Under the pieces are notes generated by a model. The model was not told where the DNA came from, ran no database searches, and saw only the letters and a list, made by a program, of their open reading frames with translations. A stretch of 63,896 bases of DNA, taken from NCBI GenBank assembly GCA_018434355.1, contig JAHDPL010000026.1:1-63896 (forward strand). The letters are read 5' to 3'. This DNA is from Sporomusaceae bacterium (GTDB taxonomy: Bacteria > Bacillota > Negativicutes > UBA1444). Of the stretch, positions 63,750 through 63,896 are shown one piece after another. The first letter of the stretch is position 1. Each line of letters starts with the position of its first letter. A program made the position numbers and the translations under genes.

Positions 63750-63896
63750 CGCAACTCGCCTCCCTTAATAATCAAACGTTTTTCTTCGTTTTCCTCGTTC
63801 TATCGCAGTTTTTCACATTAATCACGTTGGGCCATTTCTTCGGAAAGACTATGTCTACTGGTCGCGATGTGGATTTGGGGTACGGGAAATAAACCG

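Noticed and set aside
1-63896. CRISPR arrays, tRNA and rRNA genes
   Set aside because: No regularly spaced repeats and no tRNA or rRNA-like stretches were found on reading both strands; a covariance search was not possible.

Overview
The window looks like chromosome of an anaerobic, diderm (outer-membrane-bearing) Firmicute, most likely a Negativicute such as the Sporomusaceae. This is inferred from gene content. Firmicute-type traits are a Trp T-box leader, the walJ-htrA-rlmH order, GlgC/GlgD pairing and an Asp23 protein. These sit beside an envelope-spanning export system that includes an apparent outer-membrane porin of the PgaA type. Most of the DNA is GC-rich. The first ~3.7 kb is visibly AT-rich and looks acquired. 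Nearly all genes lie on the minus strand. No tRNA, rRNA or CRISPR array was seen.

Layout from left to right. (1) 1-3.75 kb: an accessory segment ending exactly at the 3' end of rlmH. It holds a nuclease-like gene and a defence-type reverse transcriptase. A 76-bp direct repeat that copies the last codons of rlmH flanks the reverse transcriptase. This resembles integration at the site used by staphylococcal SCC elements. (2) 3.7-11.4 kb: rlmH, htrA, walJ, a PerR-like regulator, a MATE exporter, an FtsA-like ATPase with a long C-terminal extension, and an SDR. (3) 11.4-16.1 kb: a Trp T-box leader followed by a TrpP-like S component, two ECF ATPases, EcfT and a TrpB2-type tryptophan synthase, apparently one tryptophan uptake/salvage operon. 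(4) 16.2-27.7 kb: a long, tightly overlapping operon (AAA+ regulator, trmB, ftsW-like, mutY, PBP, fhs, folD, amidohydrolase, cheR).

(5) 27.8-31.1 kb: a small glycyl-radical-like protein, an HD-GYP protein, an AEC transporter and a DUF2225 protein. (6) 31.1-50.9 kb: a glycogen cluster (glgB-glgC-glgD-glgA-glgP and a GH13-GH77 fusion), with a poly-N-acetylglucosamine export operon (BcsB-like, PgaA, PgaB, PgaC, PgaD) lying between its two parts. (7) 51-60 kb: a Kre9-like secreted protein, an M48 protease, an Asp23 protein, a GGDEF-hemerythrin protein, an aminotransferase, a four-repeat Cys protein, RmuC and an MFS transporter. (8) 60.3-61 kb: an acetate-type YaaH transporter. (9) 61-63.75 kb: four minus-strand genes that look like a peptide-modification system. 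They are a secreted zinc-ribbon-like peptide, a secreted protein, a radical SAM/SPASM enzyme with a PqqD-like N-terminal domain, and an 81-residue peptide with a Tat-like leader and a six-cysteine core.

The most interesting candidates are the Tat-leader Cys-rich peptide with its radical SAM enzyme, the rlmH-integrated defence islet, the T-box/ECF/TrpB2 operon and the Pga-BcsB hybrid exopolysaccharide operon. Functional statements come from motifs read by eye; no database search was possible.
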